A stretch of 14,277 nucleotides of DNA, from contig JAGLNZ010000242.1 of assembly GCA_023139225.1 (NCBI GenBank), positions 1 through 14,277 of the forward strand, written 5' to 3'. A model generated the notes under the pieces. That model made no database searches. It had not been told where the DNA came from and worked only from the letters and a program-made list of their open reading frames with translations. The position numbers and the translations under genes were made by a program. Origin of the DNA: Desulfobacula sp. (GTDB lineage Bacteria; Desulfobacterota; Desulfobacteria; Desulfobacterales; Desulfobacteraceae). This document shows, piece after piece, positions 1 through 6,687 of the stretch (position 1 is its first letter; every line of letters begins with the position of its first letter).

Positions 1-165
1 TTTTCAGATAAGTGTAAAAAAATTCTTATTCCCGAATTGAATTTTTCAGGACAGTTTGCCCATTTTGCAACCCAAATTTTAAAAAGGCCTGTTGAAAGAC
101 TCAATTTTATCACCGGTCGTCCCATGGCCTCCGAGGACATTCTTCAAAAGATGAGGGAAATGTAA
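1..165 (+). CDS. korA: 2-oxoacid:ferredoxin oxidoreductase alpha subunit, C-terminal end (partial)
   Basis: The reading frame is open from base 1 and ends with TAA at 163-165, giving the last 54 residues of a protein whose start lies outside the window. The segment IPELNFSGQFAHF resembles the conserved C-terminal 'PELN-GQ' stretch of the alpha subunit of 2-oxoacid:ferredoxin oxidoreductases, followed by a short helical tail ending in KMREM. The stop codon overlaps the ATG of korB by one base (TAATG), the usual alpha-beta order and translational coupling of a two-subunit enzyme. The alpha subunit normally carries the pyrimidine-binding and fused gamma domains, but none of that is visible here. 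The assignment rests on this short tail plus the korB neighbour. Confidence 0.82.
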   Translation, partial: FSDKCKKILIPELNFSGQFAHFATQILKRPVERLNFITGRPMASEDILQKMREM

Positions 166-1013
166 TGGAAGCAATTAAATCAGAATATCTTGATGAAAAA
201 TTAGAAACAGTCAGGGGCCTTGATTTTTTACAATACCGGTCACAGGATCTTCCCACCTGGTGTCCGGGCTGCGGCTATTTTGGAATCGTTGATGCTTTTT
301 ACAAGGCCTGCCGGGAGCTTAGTTTAAAGCATGAGGATATTGTAACCGTCAGTGGTATCGGCTGTTCCGGCCGGACCCCGATTTTCGTCAATTCCTATGG
401 ATTCCATACCCTTCATGGCCGGGCAATACCCGTGGCATCAGGATTAAAACTTGCTAGAGAAGACCTGACCGTGTTTGCGGTTGCAGGGGATGGGGATGCC
501 CTGGGTATTGGCGGCGGACATCTGCCCCATGTGGCAAGAAAAAATATTAATATTACCTTTTTACTGTTTGATAATTCCATATACGGGCTGACCAAAGGCC
601 AGTCTTCTTCAACAACACCCTATGAAATGAAGACCAATTCCCACCCGGCTGGAAATCCCGATACCCCGTTGAATCCTGTTAAGCTTGCGCTTTCCTATGG
701 CGCATCATTTGTAGCAAGAGGATATGCAGGCAATCCTTTGGGGTTAAAACAGATTATCAAAGAGGCCACACGGCATAAAGGGTTCAGTTTTGTTCAGATT
801 TTAACCCCCTGCGTGACCTTTGATAAGGAAAACAAAACCTGGAAGAATCTTAAAGAAAATGTGTATGATTTAAAGCTTGGCATTGAGGAGAAAAACATGG
901 AGACAGCCATGCGGATTGCCCAAGATGAACCATATGGTGTCGGAATCATTTTTCAGGACAAAAAAAGGCCTCATTATCAGGAAATACTGCGGAACCTAAA
1001 TAAGGCAGATTAA
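165..1013 (+). CDS. korB: 2-oxoacid:ferredoxin oxidoreductase beta subunit (TPP and 4Fe-4S binding)
   Basis: This is the beta subunit of a cytoplasmic enzyme that oxidatively decarboxylates a 2-oxoacid (probably 2-oxoglutarate) to the acyl-CoA and reduces ferredoxin. Three regions match the family's 4Fe-4S ligands: CPGCG (C33, C36), GIGCSGR (C67) and TPCVTF (C216). The thiamine diphosphate motif starts at GDGDALGIGG (108-117) and continues to FDNSIYGLTKGQ (135-146). The YGLTKGQ and NPVKLAL-YGASFVAR stretches resemble the two-subunit KorAB type rather than four-subunit enzymes. The length of 282 aa is normal. An AGGGA ribosome site just upstream and the one-base overlap with korA fix the start. 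Substrate choice between 2-oxoglutarate and other 2-oxoacids cannot be settled from this subunit alone. Confidence 0.9.
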   Translation: MEAIKSEYLDEKLETVRGLDFLQYRSQDLPTWCPGCGYFGIVDAFYKACRELSLKHEDIVTVSGIGCSGRTPIFVNSYGFHTLHGRAIPVASGLKLAREDLTVFAVAGDGDALGIGGGHLPHVARKNINITFLLFDNSIYGLTKGQSSSTTPYEMKTNSHPAGNPDTPLNPVKLALSYGASFVARGYAGNPLGLKQIIKEATRHKGFSFVQILTPCVTFDKENKTWKNLKENVYDLKLGIEEKNMETAMRIAQDEPYGVGIIFQDKKRPHYQEILRNLNKAD

Positions 1014-1014
1014 C

Positions 1015-1026
1015 CAAAATATTTTG
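1015..1026. repeat. 12-bp perfect palindrome between convergent genes
   Basis: The self-complementary sequence CAAAATATTTTG fills nearly all of the 13 bases between the korB stop (ends 1013) and the rapA stop (minus strand, 1027-1029). It has no loop, no GC-rich stem and no T-run, so it is a poor candidate for an intrinsic terminator. In AT-rich spacer DNA it may be chance. Confidence 0.4.
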
Positions 1027-3717
1027 CTATTGAACCCGGATCAGTCTTAATGCATCCATTCTAAGCCTGGCTGAAGCCAGGTGCTCTAAAAGTGAATCCA
1101 TCTGTATTTGGGCAAGTTTAATTTCTTTTGTTTTAATAGCAGGATTTATCTTTTTTAATTCGTTCAGACGGATAATCTCTTTTCCAAGAATGTCCTTTAT
1201 CCGGGTTTTTCCTTTTTTTATTACAGCCTTGGAATGACTTGCAGCAATTGAAACACTTTTTTCGATCATGGAAGGGATCAATACCTGCCTGACCTGTTCC
1301 ATATCCTTGAACCAGTTGGTTTGATCGGGCACCAGGTTTTTTGCAAGAACTCTAAATTCATGTTTTTCAGTGATATCATTCCCTTTGTGGTCTACAACAA
1401 TGCGAATGGGATCAGCCATTATGTATCTTTCAAGGTTCAAGCTCTTTGGGGCAACACATTCCAGTATAAAAACAGTTTCCAGCAAAATTGCCTGATTTTT
1501 CTGTCTGTTTAACAATGCGGTTGCACAGGATCCGGTACCATTGGTGATAAAATATTCAAAGGTCTGCTGGACAAAAGGGTGATCCCAGGAGAAAAAATTA
1601 ACATCATCTCTGACAATGGCAGTCTGTCTGTTAAATGTCATGGTATCCGACAGGCTCGTCAAAGCTGGGAATTTTTCATCTGTCCTATTGCTTGAGTTTA
1701 GTTTAAATATGGTTTTGTCAATATAATCGGTTTCAATGCCATAATGATCCAGAATCCGTGTCAAAAGCTTATCAAGATTTTTATTATTTTCAGTCTGGAC
1801 AATATGATCAATAATTTTTTTTGCAGATTCCGGTTTGAAAGAATTCATTTCAAGGAGAACATTTTTGCCCTTTTCAAGCCTTTCATTCACTTTAGTACAA
1901 TAGGCGTTTGTTTCAAAAATTAATTTTTTCAATAGGGATTTTTCAACACCAGCCTCTTTTTTTGATTTTTTGAAAAGATCCTGCAGGTTTTGTTGAAATT
2001 TTTTATAAATCAAATGGACGCCGTTTATGTTGTTTTCAAACAGGTTTAATCCGTCCATATACCATTTCGCCAGAATTTCATAAACACTTCCAAGGATATA
2101 GGGAATATAGATCTGAATATCATTTTTCTGGCCGATCCTGTCAACACGGCCGATTCGCTGTTCCAAAAGCTCCGGGTTCAGGGGCAGGTCAAATAAGAAC
2201 AAATGATGAACAAACTGAAAATTTCGTCCTTCACTGCCGATTTCAGAGCAGATCATTATGCGGGCGCCATTTTCCCGAGAAAACCAGGCAGCATTCCGGT
2301 CCCGTTGCAAAAGGCTCATGGTTTCATCAAATCTGGCAACATCAATTGACATATGGCTTGCAATAGCTTTATCAATGGCAACCACCTTTTCTTTTGAACT
2401 GCAAATCACAAGGATTTTCTTTTTTTCTTTTATCAGTTCAAGAAGATATGAAAGTCTGGGGTCATGTGTGAATGTATAAGCATTTGTCTTTTCTTTATTG
2501 GAGAATTCCTGGTTTATCTCCCTGATTTGAGATGGTGTTGCCTTTAAAGGTTTTAAATGGGCCACTCGTTTTGGGAATCCTTTGATCACATTTCTTTTGT
2601 TCCTGAAAATCACCCGGCCGGGACCATAGGAATCAAGGATGTGATCAGCAGTTTTTCTTTTTTTTATAAATTTTTTAACAGTTTTAATGGTTTTTTTATA
2701 TTGGGCTGTTTCATCACAATAGGTTTTAAAATCAAAATATCGTTCCGGATCAAGAAGCTGAAGATGAAGAAAATGGTTTTTTACTCCCATCTGTTCCGGT
2801 GTCGCCGTCAGCAGCATCAATCCGAATGTTGTTTTAGCAAGGGTTTTAATAAATCCATAGATTTTTTTATCGTCGGTAATATGATGGGCCTCGTCAATGA
2901 CCACCATATCCCATCCTGCCTCGATAATTTGTGACTGGTGTTTTGTGTTTTTAAGAAAATCCATGCTGATAATACCCAGCTGGCGTTCCAAAAATGGATT
3001 TAGCCCCGAACTTTCCTGTTCAAGGCTTAAACAATAGTCCTCATTAAAGAGCATGAAAGAAAGATTGAATTTTCTGTACATTTCTATAAACCACTGATGA
3101 ACCAAAGATTCCGGGACAACAATCAACAAGCGTTTTGCCCTGTGGGTAACAAGCAGATTGTGGAGAATCAGACAGGCTTCTATGGTTTTACCCAGGCCTG
3201 TTTCATCGGAAAGCAGAACCCTTGTGATATATCGTGACGTAACCTTGTCTGCAATGAAAAACTGGTGGGGGATCAGTTCCACCTGGCCACCCAGAAACCC
3301 CTTTGCAGGAGAAGCATGGTAGCATGCTTTTGACTGCAGCACCTTATACCTTAAATCAAACAGCTTTCCGGGATCTGTAATCCCGGCGAAAAGCCGGTCC
3401 TGGGGCATGGAAAATGAAATCGTATCACTAAGGTCTTTCTCGCAAACAACCATATCCTTTCCGGAATAATATATAAGCCCTTCTGATTCAGATAGGGTTT
3501 GAATTTTAAGTCCGGTATTATCTTTTAATTGAATCTTATCTCCCGGCTTGAAGATGATTCGCTTAAGTGGAGCAGATTTCAGGGTGTATTGCCGGATGCA
3601 GTCACTTGAATCAAACCGCACACGGATTGTTCTGTTGTCGAATTCTACCAGGATTCCCAGACCCAGTTCCGGTTCGGTTTCACTGATCCATCGCTGTCCT
3701 GTAGCTAATTGGTGCAT
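1027..3717 (-). CDS. rapA: RapA-type SNF2/Swi2 helicase (RNA polymerase-associated ATPase)
   Basis: This predicted cytoplasmic ATPase belongs to the SNF2 superfamily. In the RapA (HepA) family the protein binds RNA polymerase and helps recycle it. Visible motifs are Walker A DETGLGKT (171-178), DEAHH (275-279), LTATP (303-307), SEIGSEGRNFQ (491-501) and EQRIGRVDRIGQ (519-530). RapA-specific stretches, not just generic SNF2 motifs, are present: GQRWISETEPELGLG at residues 7-21 (Tudor-like N-terminal domain), PQDRLFAG (105-112), ARFDETMSLLQRDRNAAWFS (461-480) and LFLFDLPLNPELLEQRIGR. The length of 896 aa is a little shorter than the 968 aa of the E. coli protein. It is a single-gene unit convergent with korAB, with its own promoter. 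Walker A has T where E. coli has V (DEVGLGKT). Confidence 0.92.
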   Translation of the reverse strand: MHQLATGQRWISETEPELGLGILVEFDNRTIRVRFDSSDCIRQYTLKSAPLKRIIFKPGDKIQLKDNTGLKIQTLSESEGLIYYSGKDMVVCEKDLSDTISFSMPQDRLFAGITDPGKLFDLRYKVLQSKACYHASPAKGFLGGQVELIPHQFFIADKVTSRYITRVLLSDETGLGKTIEACLILHNLLVTHRAKRLLIVVPESLVHQWFIEMYRKFNLSFMLFNEDYCLSLEQESSGLNPFLERQLGIISMDFLKNTKHQSQIIEAGWDMVVIDEAHHITDDKKIYGFIKTLAKTTFGLMLLTATPEQMGVKNHFLHLQLLDPERYFDFKTYCDETAQYKKTIKTVKKFIKKRKTADHILDSYGPGRVIFRNKRNVIKGFPKRVAHLKPLKATPSQIREINQEFSNKEKTNAYTFTHDPRLSYLLELIKEKKKILVICSSKEKVVAIDKAIASHMSIDVARFDETMSLLQRDRNAAWFSRENGARIMICSEIGSEGRNFQFVHHLFLFDLPLNPELLEQRIGRVDRIGQKNDIQIYIPYILGSVYEILAKWYMDGLNLFENNINGVHLIYKKFQQNLQDLFKKSKKEAGVEKSLLKKLIFETNAYCTKVNERLEKGKNVLLEMNSFKPESAKKIIDHIVQTENNKNLDKLLTRILDHYGIETDYIDKTIFKLNSSNRTDEKFPALTSLSDTMTFNRQTAIVRDDVNFFSWDHPFVQQTFEYFITNGTGSCATALLNRQKNQAILLETVFILECVAPKSLNLERYIMADPIRIVVDHKGNDITEKHEFRVLAKNLVPDQTNWFKDMEQVRQVLIPSMIEKSVSIAASHSKAVIKKGKTRIKDILGKEIIRLNELKKINPAIKTKEIKLAQIQMDSLLEHLASARLRMDALRLIRVQ

Positions 3718-3732
3718 GAGGTTAATCTTCTC

Positions 3733-3744
3733 TAAAGATCTTTA
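3733..3744. repeat. 12-bp perfect palindrome in the rapA leader
   Basis: TAAAGATCTTTA is exactly self-complementary and lies 16-27 bases upstream of the rapA ATG, between the predicted promoter and the ribosome site. It could be an operator for a dimeric regulator or chance in AT-rich DNA. No regulator is assigned. Confidence 0.35.
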
Positions 3745-3754
3745 AAAAGAGCAG

Positions 3755-3784
3755 GTTATGACATGATTCATACTAAATTGTCAA
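3755..3784 (-). promoter_or_regulatory. Predicted sigma70 promoter for rapA
   Basis: On the minus strand a perfect -35 TTGACA (3784-3779) is followed after 18 bases by CATAAC (3760-3755), which matches 4 of 6 -10 positions. Transcription would start near 3748, giving a leader of about 30 bases before the rapA ATG. The -10 is imperfect and the spacing is one base over optimum. Confidence 0.4.
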
Positions 3785-3857
3785 CGGGTTTGTTATCTGG
3801 TGCCAGGGTAATTACAACCTGTTCGTTAGATTTCTTCCAGCACAGATTGCCCGGGGC

Positions 3858-3887
3858 TTGACAAAACCAGGCGGTTCATAGGATTAT
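3858..3887 (+). promoter_or_regulatory. Predicted sigma70 promoter for the PAS-domain gene
   Basis: A perfect -35 TTGACA at 3858-3863 is followed after 18 bases by GATTAT (3882-3887), which matches 4 of 6 -10 positions. The start site would be near 3894, leaving a leader of about 100 bases that contains the stem-loop at 3946-3965. With the rapA promoter this makes the 3718-3997 spacer a divergent promoter region. I see no small gene in it. Confidence 0.4.
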
Positions 3888-3945
3888 ATGGACACTGCCA
3901 TGGAAGCTTCTTGAAACGCCGCACTCTTTGTAAACATGATAAAGG

Positions 3946-3965
3946 ATAAACCGCCAAAGGTTTAT
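3946..3965 (+). repeat. Stem-loop in the leader of the PAS-domain gene
   Basis: ATAAACC (3946-3952) and GGTTTAT (3959-3965) are perfect complements around a six-base loop, GCCAAA. The hairpin ends 22 bases before the GGGGGA ribosome site. It has no following T-run, so it is not an intrinsic terminator. It could be an operator or a weak leader structure. Confidence 0.4.
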
Positions 3966-3987
3966 AGTAATGATTTATACGCATTTT

Positions 3988-3993
3988 GGGGGA
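3988..3993 (+). promoter_or_regulatory. Ribosome binding site deciding the GTG start of the PAS gene
   Basis: GGGGGA lies four bases before the in-frame GTG at 3998. A longer frame from TTG at 3986 would place this site inside the coding region and has no purine-rich site of its own. The next in-frame ATG (4022) has none either. Confidence 0.5.
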
Positions 3994-3997
3994 TGAT

Positions 3998-5113
3998 GTG
4001 GAAAACCAAGAAAAATCATTAATGCAATTGACCAGTGAATTAGAGGAATACAAAGCCGAATGCAAAAAAGCGCAGGAGGTATTGAATAAATGCCGGGATA
4101 GATATTTTCCTGCCATGGATGCAGTGCCTGATCCTATTGTATTTTATGATGTGGAAGGCAAGGTGACTTACTTGAATCCAGCTTTTACGCAGCTTTTCGG
4201 ATGGGACCTGGACGATCTTTTAAATAAAAAAATTGATTTTGTGCCTGAACAGAACATCAAAGAGACCCAGGAAGGCTTAAGGCGGATGTTAAAGGGTGAG
4301 AAGATTCTTTCCCTGGAAACCAGACGTTTTACCAGCGATGGAAAAATTCTGAATATCCAGCTTAGCTCATCAGCCTACAAGGATCATTGCGACAAAGTTA
4401 TCGGGAGTATTGTGATTTACCGGGATATTACTGAAAAAAAGAAAATTGAAGTGATGTTGCTTGAAAGCGAAAAAAAATACCGCTCAGCAATGGAAGCAGC
4501 CGCAGACCCGATTATTGTATACGATAATGAGGGATTGGTTACCTATTTTAATCCTGCTTTCTCACGTGTTTTTAAATGGTCTTTGGAGGAACGTATAAAT
4601 AAGAAAATGGATGATTTTGTGCCTGAGAAAAATTGGCCGGAAACCAAAAAAATGATTGACATGGTAGTGGTCGGCAAGTTTTTTTCCAGCATTGAGACTG
4701 CCAGATATGACAAGAACGGAAACATCATTCCCGTCAGCATCAGCGGTTCCACATATCAAGATGAAGACAATCAAGTAATAGGCAGTGTCATAAATATTCA
4801 GGATATCAGTGAGCGCAAACAGGCCCAGAAGACATTGAAGGACAAAGAAAAATTAAAGGGTGCTCTTGAGATGGCCGGTGCAGTATGTCATGAATTGAGT
4901 CAGCCCGCAATGATCATTGCAGGATATTCCAAGATTTTATCAATGAATATTACTAAAGACAATCCCTTGTACGATAAAGTGGATAAAATCAAAGAACAGG
5001 TCGACAGGATAGGGGCTTTAACGAAAAAGCTCATGAATATTACAAAATATGAAACAAGGGAATATAGTAAAGGCAAAAAAATAGTCGATATTGATAAGGC
5101 CTCCCAAGAATAA
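3998..5113 (+). CDS. PAS-PAS-HisKA protein without an ATPase domain
   Basis: A predicted soluble signalling protein of 371 aa from the GTG start. It has a short N-terminal coiled coil (about 5-35) and PAS 1 (about 37-145, with DPIVFYDVEGKVTYLNPAF). PAS 2 (about 160-273, with DPIIVYDNEGLVTYFNPAF) is so similar that it looks like a tandem duplicate. A HisKA-type phosphoacceptor/dimerisation helix pair follows, with H-box AVCHELSQPAMIIAGY (histidine about residue 298). It ends in KYETREYSKGKKIVDIDKASQE, so there is no HATPase_c domain (no N, G1 or G2 box) and it cannot phosphorylate itself by known means. From memory, similar proteins ending soon after IDIDKAS recur in Desulfobacterota, so this may be a natural architecture and not a broken kinase. 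No membrane segment is seen. The stop overlaps the next ATG (TAATG). Confidence 0.85.
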   Translation: MENQEKSLMQLTSELEEYKAECKKAQEVLNKCRDRYFPAMDAVPDPIVFYDVEGKVTYLNPAFTQLFGWDLDDLLNKKIDFVPEQNIKETQEGLRRMLKGEKILSLETRRFTSDGKILNIQLSSSAYKDHCDKVIGSIVIYRDITEKKKIEVMLLESEKKYRSAMEAAADPIIVYDNEGLVTYFNPAFSRVFKWSLEERINKKMDDFVPEKNWPETKKMIDMVVVGKFFSSIETARYDKNGNIIPVSISGSTYQDEDNQVIGSVINIQDISERKQAQKTLKDKEKLKGALEMAGAVCHELSQPAMIIAGYSKILSMNITKDNPLYDKVDKIKEQVDRIGALTKKLMNITKYETREYSKGKKIVDIDKASQE

Positions 5114-5967
5114 TGAAGACAATAAAATCACTGGAGAAAATAAGTTTCAATTCGTTATTCATAGCATTTAATGAAGCATTTATAGATTATGAGATACAAT
5201 TAAATAAAGATGAATTGCGTATCATGTTAGATCGTAGAGGATATGTTTCTAAATTATCATTTGGTGCGTTTGAAGATGAAAAAATCATTGCTTTTACTTT
5301 AAACGGAATCGGTTTATTTAATGGAGTTAAAACTGCTTATGACGCAGGAACAGGAACTATAAAAGAATTTAGGGGGCAAGGAATGGCATCTAAAATATTC
5401 AAGTATTCGATACCATTTTTAAAGGAAGCCGGTGTGTCCCAGTATTTACTTGAAGTTTTGCAGCATAATACAAAGGCGGTTTCAGTTTATAAAAAACTTG
5501 GATTTAAAATAACCAGAGAATTTAACTACTTTAAGCAAAAAAACAAAAATATCAGTTTGAACTCAAGTGGAATACATCCAGAATATAATTTGCAGAAAAC
5601 GGATTTATCTCTAAATAAATTGATGATCGAATTTTGGGACTTTATCCCTTCCTGGCAAAATAGCTTTGAAACCATTTTTAGAAAAATTGATGATTTTAAA
5701 ATTATTGGAGCGTATAAAGGTTTAGAATTAATAGGTTATTGTATAATTGAGCCTGGCTCAGGAGATATAACTCAAATTGCAGTGGATAAAGAATATAGAA
5801 GAAAAGGGATTGCTTCTGTTTTGCTTAAAGAAGCGTTAAAATTTAATCAATATAGTTCTATCAAGGTTGTAAATACCGAACTTGATTGCAGGTCAATTAC
5901 AGAATTTTTACGAAAAAATGCAATTCCATTAAAAGGAAGGCAATTTGAAATGATTAAACAATTATGA
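5113..5967 (+). CDS. Tandem GNAT-family N-acetyltransferase
   Basis: A 284-aa protein with two GNAT folds. The first has the acetyl-CoA binding loop EFRGQGMAS (85-93) followed by the typical EVLQHNTKAVSVYKKLGFK segment. The second has ITQIAVDKEYRRKGIASVLL (219-238). These enzymes transfer acetyl from acetyl-CoA to an amine. The substrate cannot be told from sequence, and antibiotic, peptide or metabolite acetylation are all possible. The ATG overlaps the stop of the PAS gene by one base and has no strong ribosome site, so translation is probably coupled. The gene is much more AT-rich than its neighbours: 49 G/C in 180 bases at 5161-5340 (27%) against 25 of 60 at 4141-4200, with many AAA, ATA and TTA codons. 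It ends four bases from the truncated response regulator, which suggests horizontal acquisition. Confidence 0.85.
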   Translation: MKTIKSLEKISFNSLFIAFNEAFIDYEIQLNKDELRIMLDRRGYVSKLSFGAFEDEKIIAFTLNGIGLFNGVKTAYDAGTGTIKEFRGQGMASKIFKYSIPFLKEAGVSQYLLEVLQHNTKAVSVYKKLGFKITREFNYFKQKNKNISLNSSGIHPEYNLQKTDLSLNKLMIEFWDFIPSWQNSFETIFRKIDDFKIIGAYKGLELIGYCIIEPGSGDITQIAVDKEYRRKGIASVLLKEALKFNQYSSIKVVNTELDCRSITEFLRKNAIPLKGRQFEMIKQL

Positions 5968-5971
5968 ATAT

Positions 5972-6277
5972 TTACGTTAATTCTCCAATTTTCATCGTTT
6001 CAACGGCAGAATGAATTGTAGAGTGGCCCGTGAGCATGATGACTTCCACGAGGGGGTGTTTTCCTTTGAGTTTTTTAATTGTTTTAATGCCATCAAGATC
6101 AGGCATCTTTACATCCATAATAACAACATCAACGGTGTTGTCGTTTTCAAGTTGATTCAGCGCTTCTATTCCGGAAAAAGCACAATCCACCTCAAACCCT
6201 CTTTGACGAAGTCGCCGGGCGAGAGTTTCAATAAATGACTTTTCATCATCAACAAGAAGGAATTTAAAAGTGTTCAT
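5972..6277 (-). CDS. Response regulator receiver domain, 3'-truncated
   Basis: This 101-aa protein starts as a normal CheY-like receiver: LLVDDE (acidic D10, D11), phosphoacceptor D55 in VVIMDVKMPD, and T83 in VIMLTGH. It breaks off at AVETMKIGELT, where receivers usually continue with a G-A-x-D-Y-L-x-K-P stretch. The beta-5 strand, its essential lysine and the last helix are therefore missing, as is any output domain. Past the stop, I see no receiver continuation in this frame. AGGAAAG about six bases before the ATG supports the start. The break coincides with the 3' end of the AT-rich acetyltransferase gene, which suggests an insertion removed the tail. It is probably non-functional or altered in signalling, and may be best treated as a pseudogene. 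Confidence 0.8.
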   Translation of the reverse strand: MNTFKFLLVDDEKSFIETLARRLRQRGFEVDCAFSGIEALNQLENDNTVDVVIMDVKMPDLDGIKTIKKLKGKHPLVEVIMLTGHSTIHSAVETMKIGELT

Positions 6278-6310
6278 ATATCTTTCCTATTGGTGGATTC
6301 AAAAAATAGT

Positions 6311-6495
6311 CCGATTTTTACCCGCCTATATTTAATGAGGTATCGGCCTAAAAAAAATTATATCAAAATATTTGGTGGCTGAAAAGGGATATTCAAATAT
6401 CCAGATTCTGATATAGTGCAGACTATAATTCAGGGCCTTAATAGGTCCATTCCATACACGTACTGTGAGCTGTAACTGTAACGTGTATATGTTAC
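6311..6495. other. Cluster of dyad symmetries in a 410-base non-coding region
   Basis: The stretch 6278-6687 has no convincing gene. Its left half holds several adjacent inverted repeats. CCGAT 6311-6315 pairs with ATCGG 6342-6346. GGATATT 6387-6393 pairs with AATATCC 6396-6402. CTGA plus TATAGT (6408-6417) pairs with ACTATA (6422-6427) and TCAG (6430-6433), with a two-base bulge. GGGCCT 6433-6438 pairs with AGGTCC 6443-6448 (one G-U pair). ATACACGT 6454-6461 pairs with ACGTGTAT 6481-6488. An imperfect 18-bp palindrome from GTAAC to GTTAC covers 6478-6495, next to a TGTAAC direct repeat (6471-6482). This could be a structured leader RNA, a multi-site operator for the mod genes, or coincidence in AT-rich DNA. 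I recognise no known riboswitch in it. Confidence 0.4.
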
Positions 6496-6624
6496 TTTTT
6501 AAAAAATCTCCGACTACAACATGTGTATCTGCTGTCTCAAATCGTTTCTAAACAGTTATTTTTTGTTAAAAGTGGTTATAATTAGTAAGTCATATAAGAC
6601 ATAAACTAAAATTTTGTATAAATA

Positions 6625-6653
6625 TTGACAGATACCTACATAGATGATAGCAA
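6625..6653 (+). promoter_or_regulatory. Weak predicted promoter for the modABC operon
   Basis: A perfect -35 TTGACA at 6625-6630 has a 17-base spacer to TAGCAA (6648-6653), which matches only 3 of 6 -10 positions. A start near 6660 would give a very short leader before GGAGGT (6676-6681) and the modA ATG. A TATAAT at 6577-6582 lacks a good -35. Confidence 0.25.
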
Positions 6654-6687
6654 CTGAATTTATTTAAATTATTTTGGAGGTAATATA

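Noticed and set aside
2557..2934. A 125-codon plus-strand frame inside rapA
   Set aside because: It lies wholly antisense to the conserved SNF2 core, where protein motifs are clear on the minus strand, and its product resembles no family.
3826..4116. A 96-codon minus-strand frame across the PAS gene start
   Set aside because: It overlaps the PAS promoter, leader and coding start, has no recognisable domain and no good ribosome site. It is a shadow of the plus-strand gene.
6278..6687. Molybdenum-cofactor riboswitch upstream of modA
   Set aside because: The region is AT-rich and I could not match the GC-rich conserved core of the Moco RNA. The dyads alone do not support that name.
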